The position numbers and the translations under genes were made by a program. A stretch of DNA of 64,000 bases, taken from Chryseobacterium cucumeris. GTDB taxonomy: Bacteria; Bacteroidota; Bacteroidia; Flavobacteriales; Weeksellaceae. Positions 63,888 through 64,000 of this stretch are shown here, one piece after another. Below the pieces are notes generated by a model. That model was not told the DNA's origin and ran no database searches. It worked only from the letters and a program-made list of their open reading frames with translations. Location: contig NZ_CP068760.1 of NCBI RefSeq assembly GCF_016775705.1, forward strand, positions 248,001 through 312,000, read 5' to 3'. How positions within the stretch are numbered: the stretch's first letter is position 1; every line of letters starts with the position of its first letter.

Positions 63888-63992
63888 AATGAGTTCAAAG
63901 TGTCGCAGAGTTGGATTGTAGACGGGTTGGAAATTTCTAATCCCGACTGGTATCAACCTTGAACTTTAAACCTTGAACTTTGAACTCATTTC
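63888..63992. repeat. Heptamer-period inverted repeat, site 6
   Basis: Perfect outer arms AATGAGTTCAAAGT (63888-63901) and ACTTTGAACTCATT (63977-63990). The right half reads in strict 7-nt phase: TATCAAC, CTTGAAC, TTTAAAC, CTTGAAC, TTTGAAC, TCATTTC (63951-63992). The middle holds GGGTTGGAAA / TTTCTAATCCC. It follows the ABC-F gene. Confidence 0.75.
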
Positions 63993-64000
63993 TAATTTAT

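Overview
The window looks like a chromosomal segment from a Flavobacteriia member of the Bacteroidota, most like Chryseobacterium (family Weeksellaceae). Reasons: AT-rich DNA; Bacteroidota promoters (-7 box TAnnTTTG, sometimes with TTG about 19 nt upstream) in front of many genes; A-rich start regions rather than Shine-Dalgarno sites; type IX secretion (T9SS) cargo with C-terminal sorting domains and a T9SS plug-family protein; Bacteroidota families such as DUF4403 and small bacteriocin-like leader peptides. The species is inferred from protein character, not from a search.

Layout: 0-4.4 kb holds a PIF1-like helicase fragment, a lipoprotein, a gamma carbonic anhydrase-like protein, and a NifU-like / FMN reductase / ferrochelatase run. 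4.4-8.6 kb has a secreted thermolysin-like protease, a T9SS plug-family protein and a metallo-hydrolase. 9.1-15.3 kb is a trehalose-type sugar locus (TonB receptor, GH37 trehalase, MFS permease, divergent AraC regulator). 16.7-23.7 kb is a TetR-controlled tripartite RND efflux operon with four copies of a likely operator. 23.9-27.7 kb is housekeeping (miaA, yicC, gmk, nadA). 27.8-28.9 kb is a cluster of five small Cys-rich double-glycine peptides. 29.0-34.3 kb is the threonine operon (thrA-thrB-thrC, then folB) behind a possible Thr-codon attenuator. 34.3-41.3 kb holds membrane and surface proteins, tRNA-Cys and a gene-poor stretch with repeated minus-strand terminator cassettes. 41.3-45.4 kb has aroC, thioredoxin-fold proteins and a fused PyrE-PyrF (UMP synthase). 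45.5-53.6 kb is rich in surface proteins (an M1-peptidase-like protein with a predicted barrel, two T9SS cargo proteins, a 1075-residue outer-membrane protein). 53.7-63.9 kb is again housekeeping (dus, deoC with an Lrp regulator, nuclease, NDH-2 with trmD, GH25 lysozyme, deoxyribonucleotidase, ABC-F ATPase).

The least-explained content is between genes. Six intergenic sites carry arrays of imperfect 7-nt words, often a purine-rich array facing a pyrimidine-rich one, with a different word at each site. A cloverleaf-like nested palindrome lies at 8.85-9.0 kb, a tandem ~122-nt palindromic array at 15.3-15.7 kb, and a family of minus-strand promoter/terminator cassettes at 36.9-38.1 kb. No phage, insertion sequence, CRISPR array or rRNA was seen.
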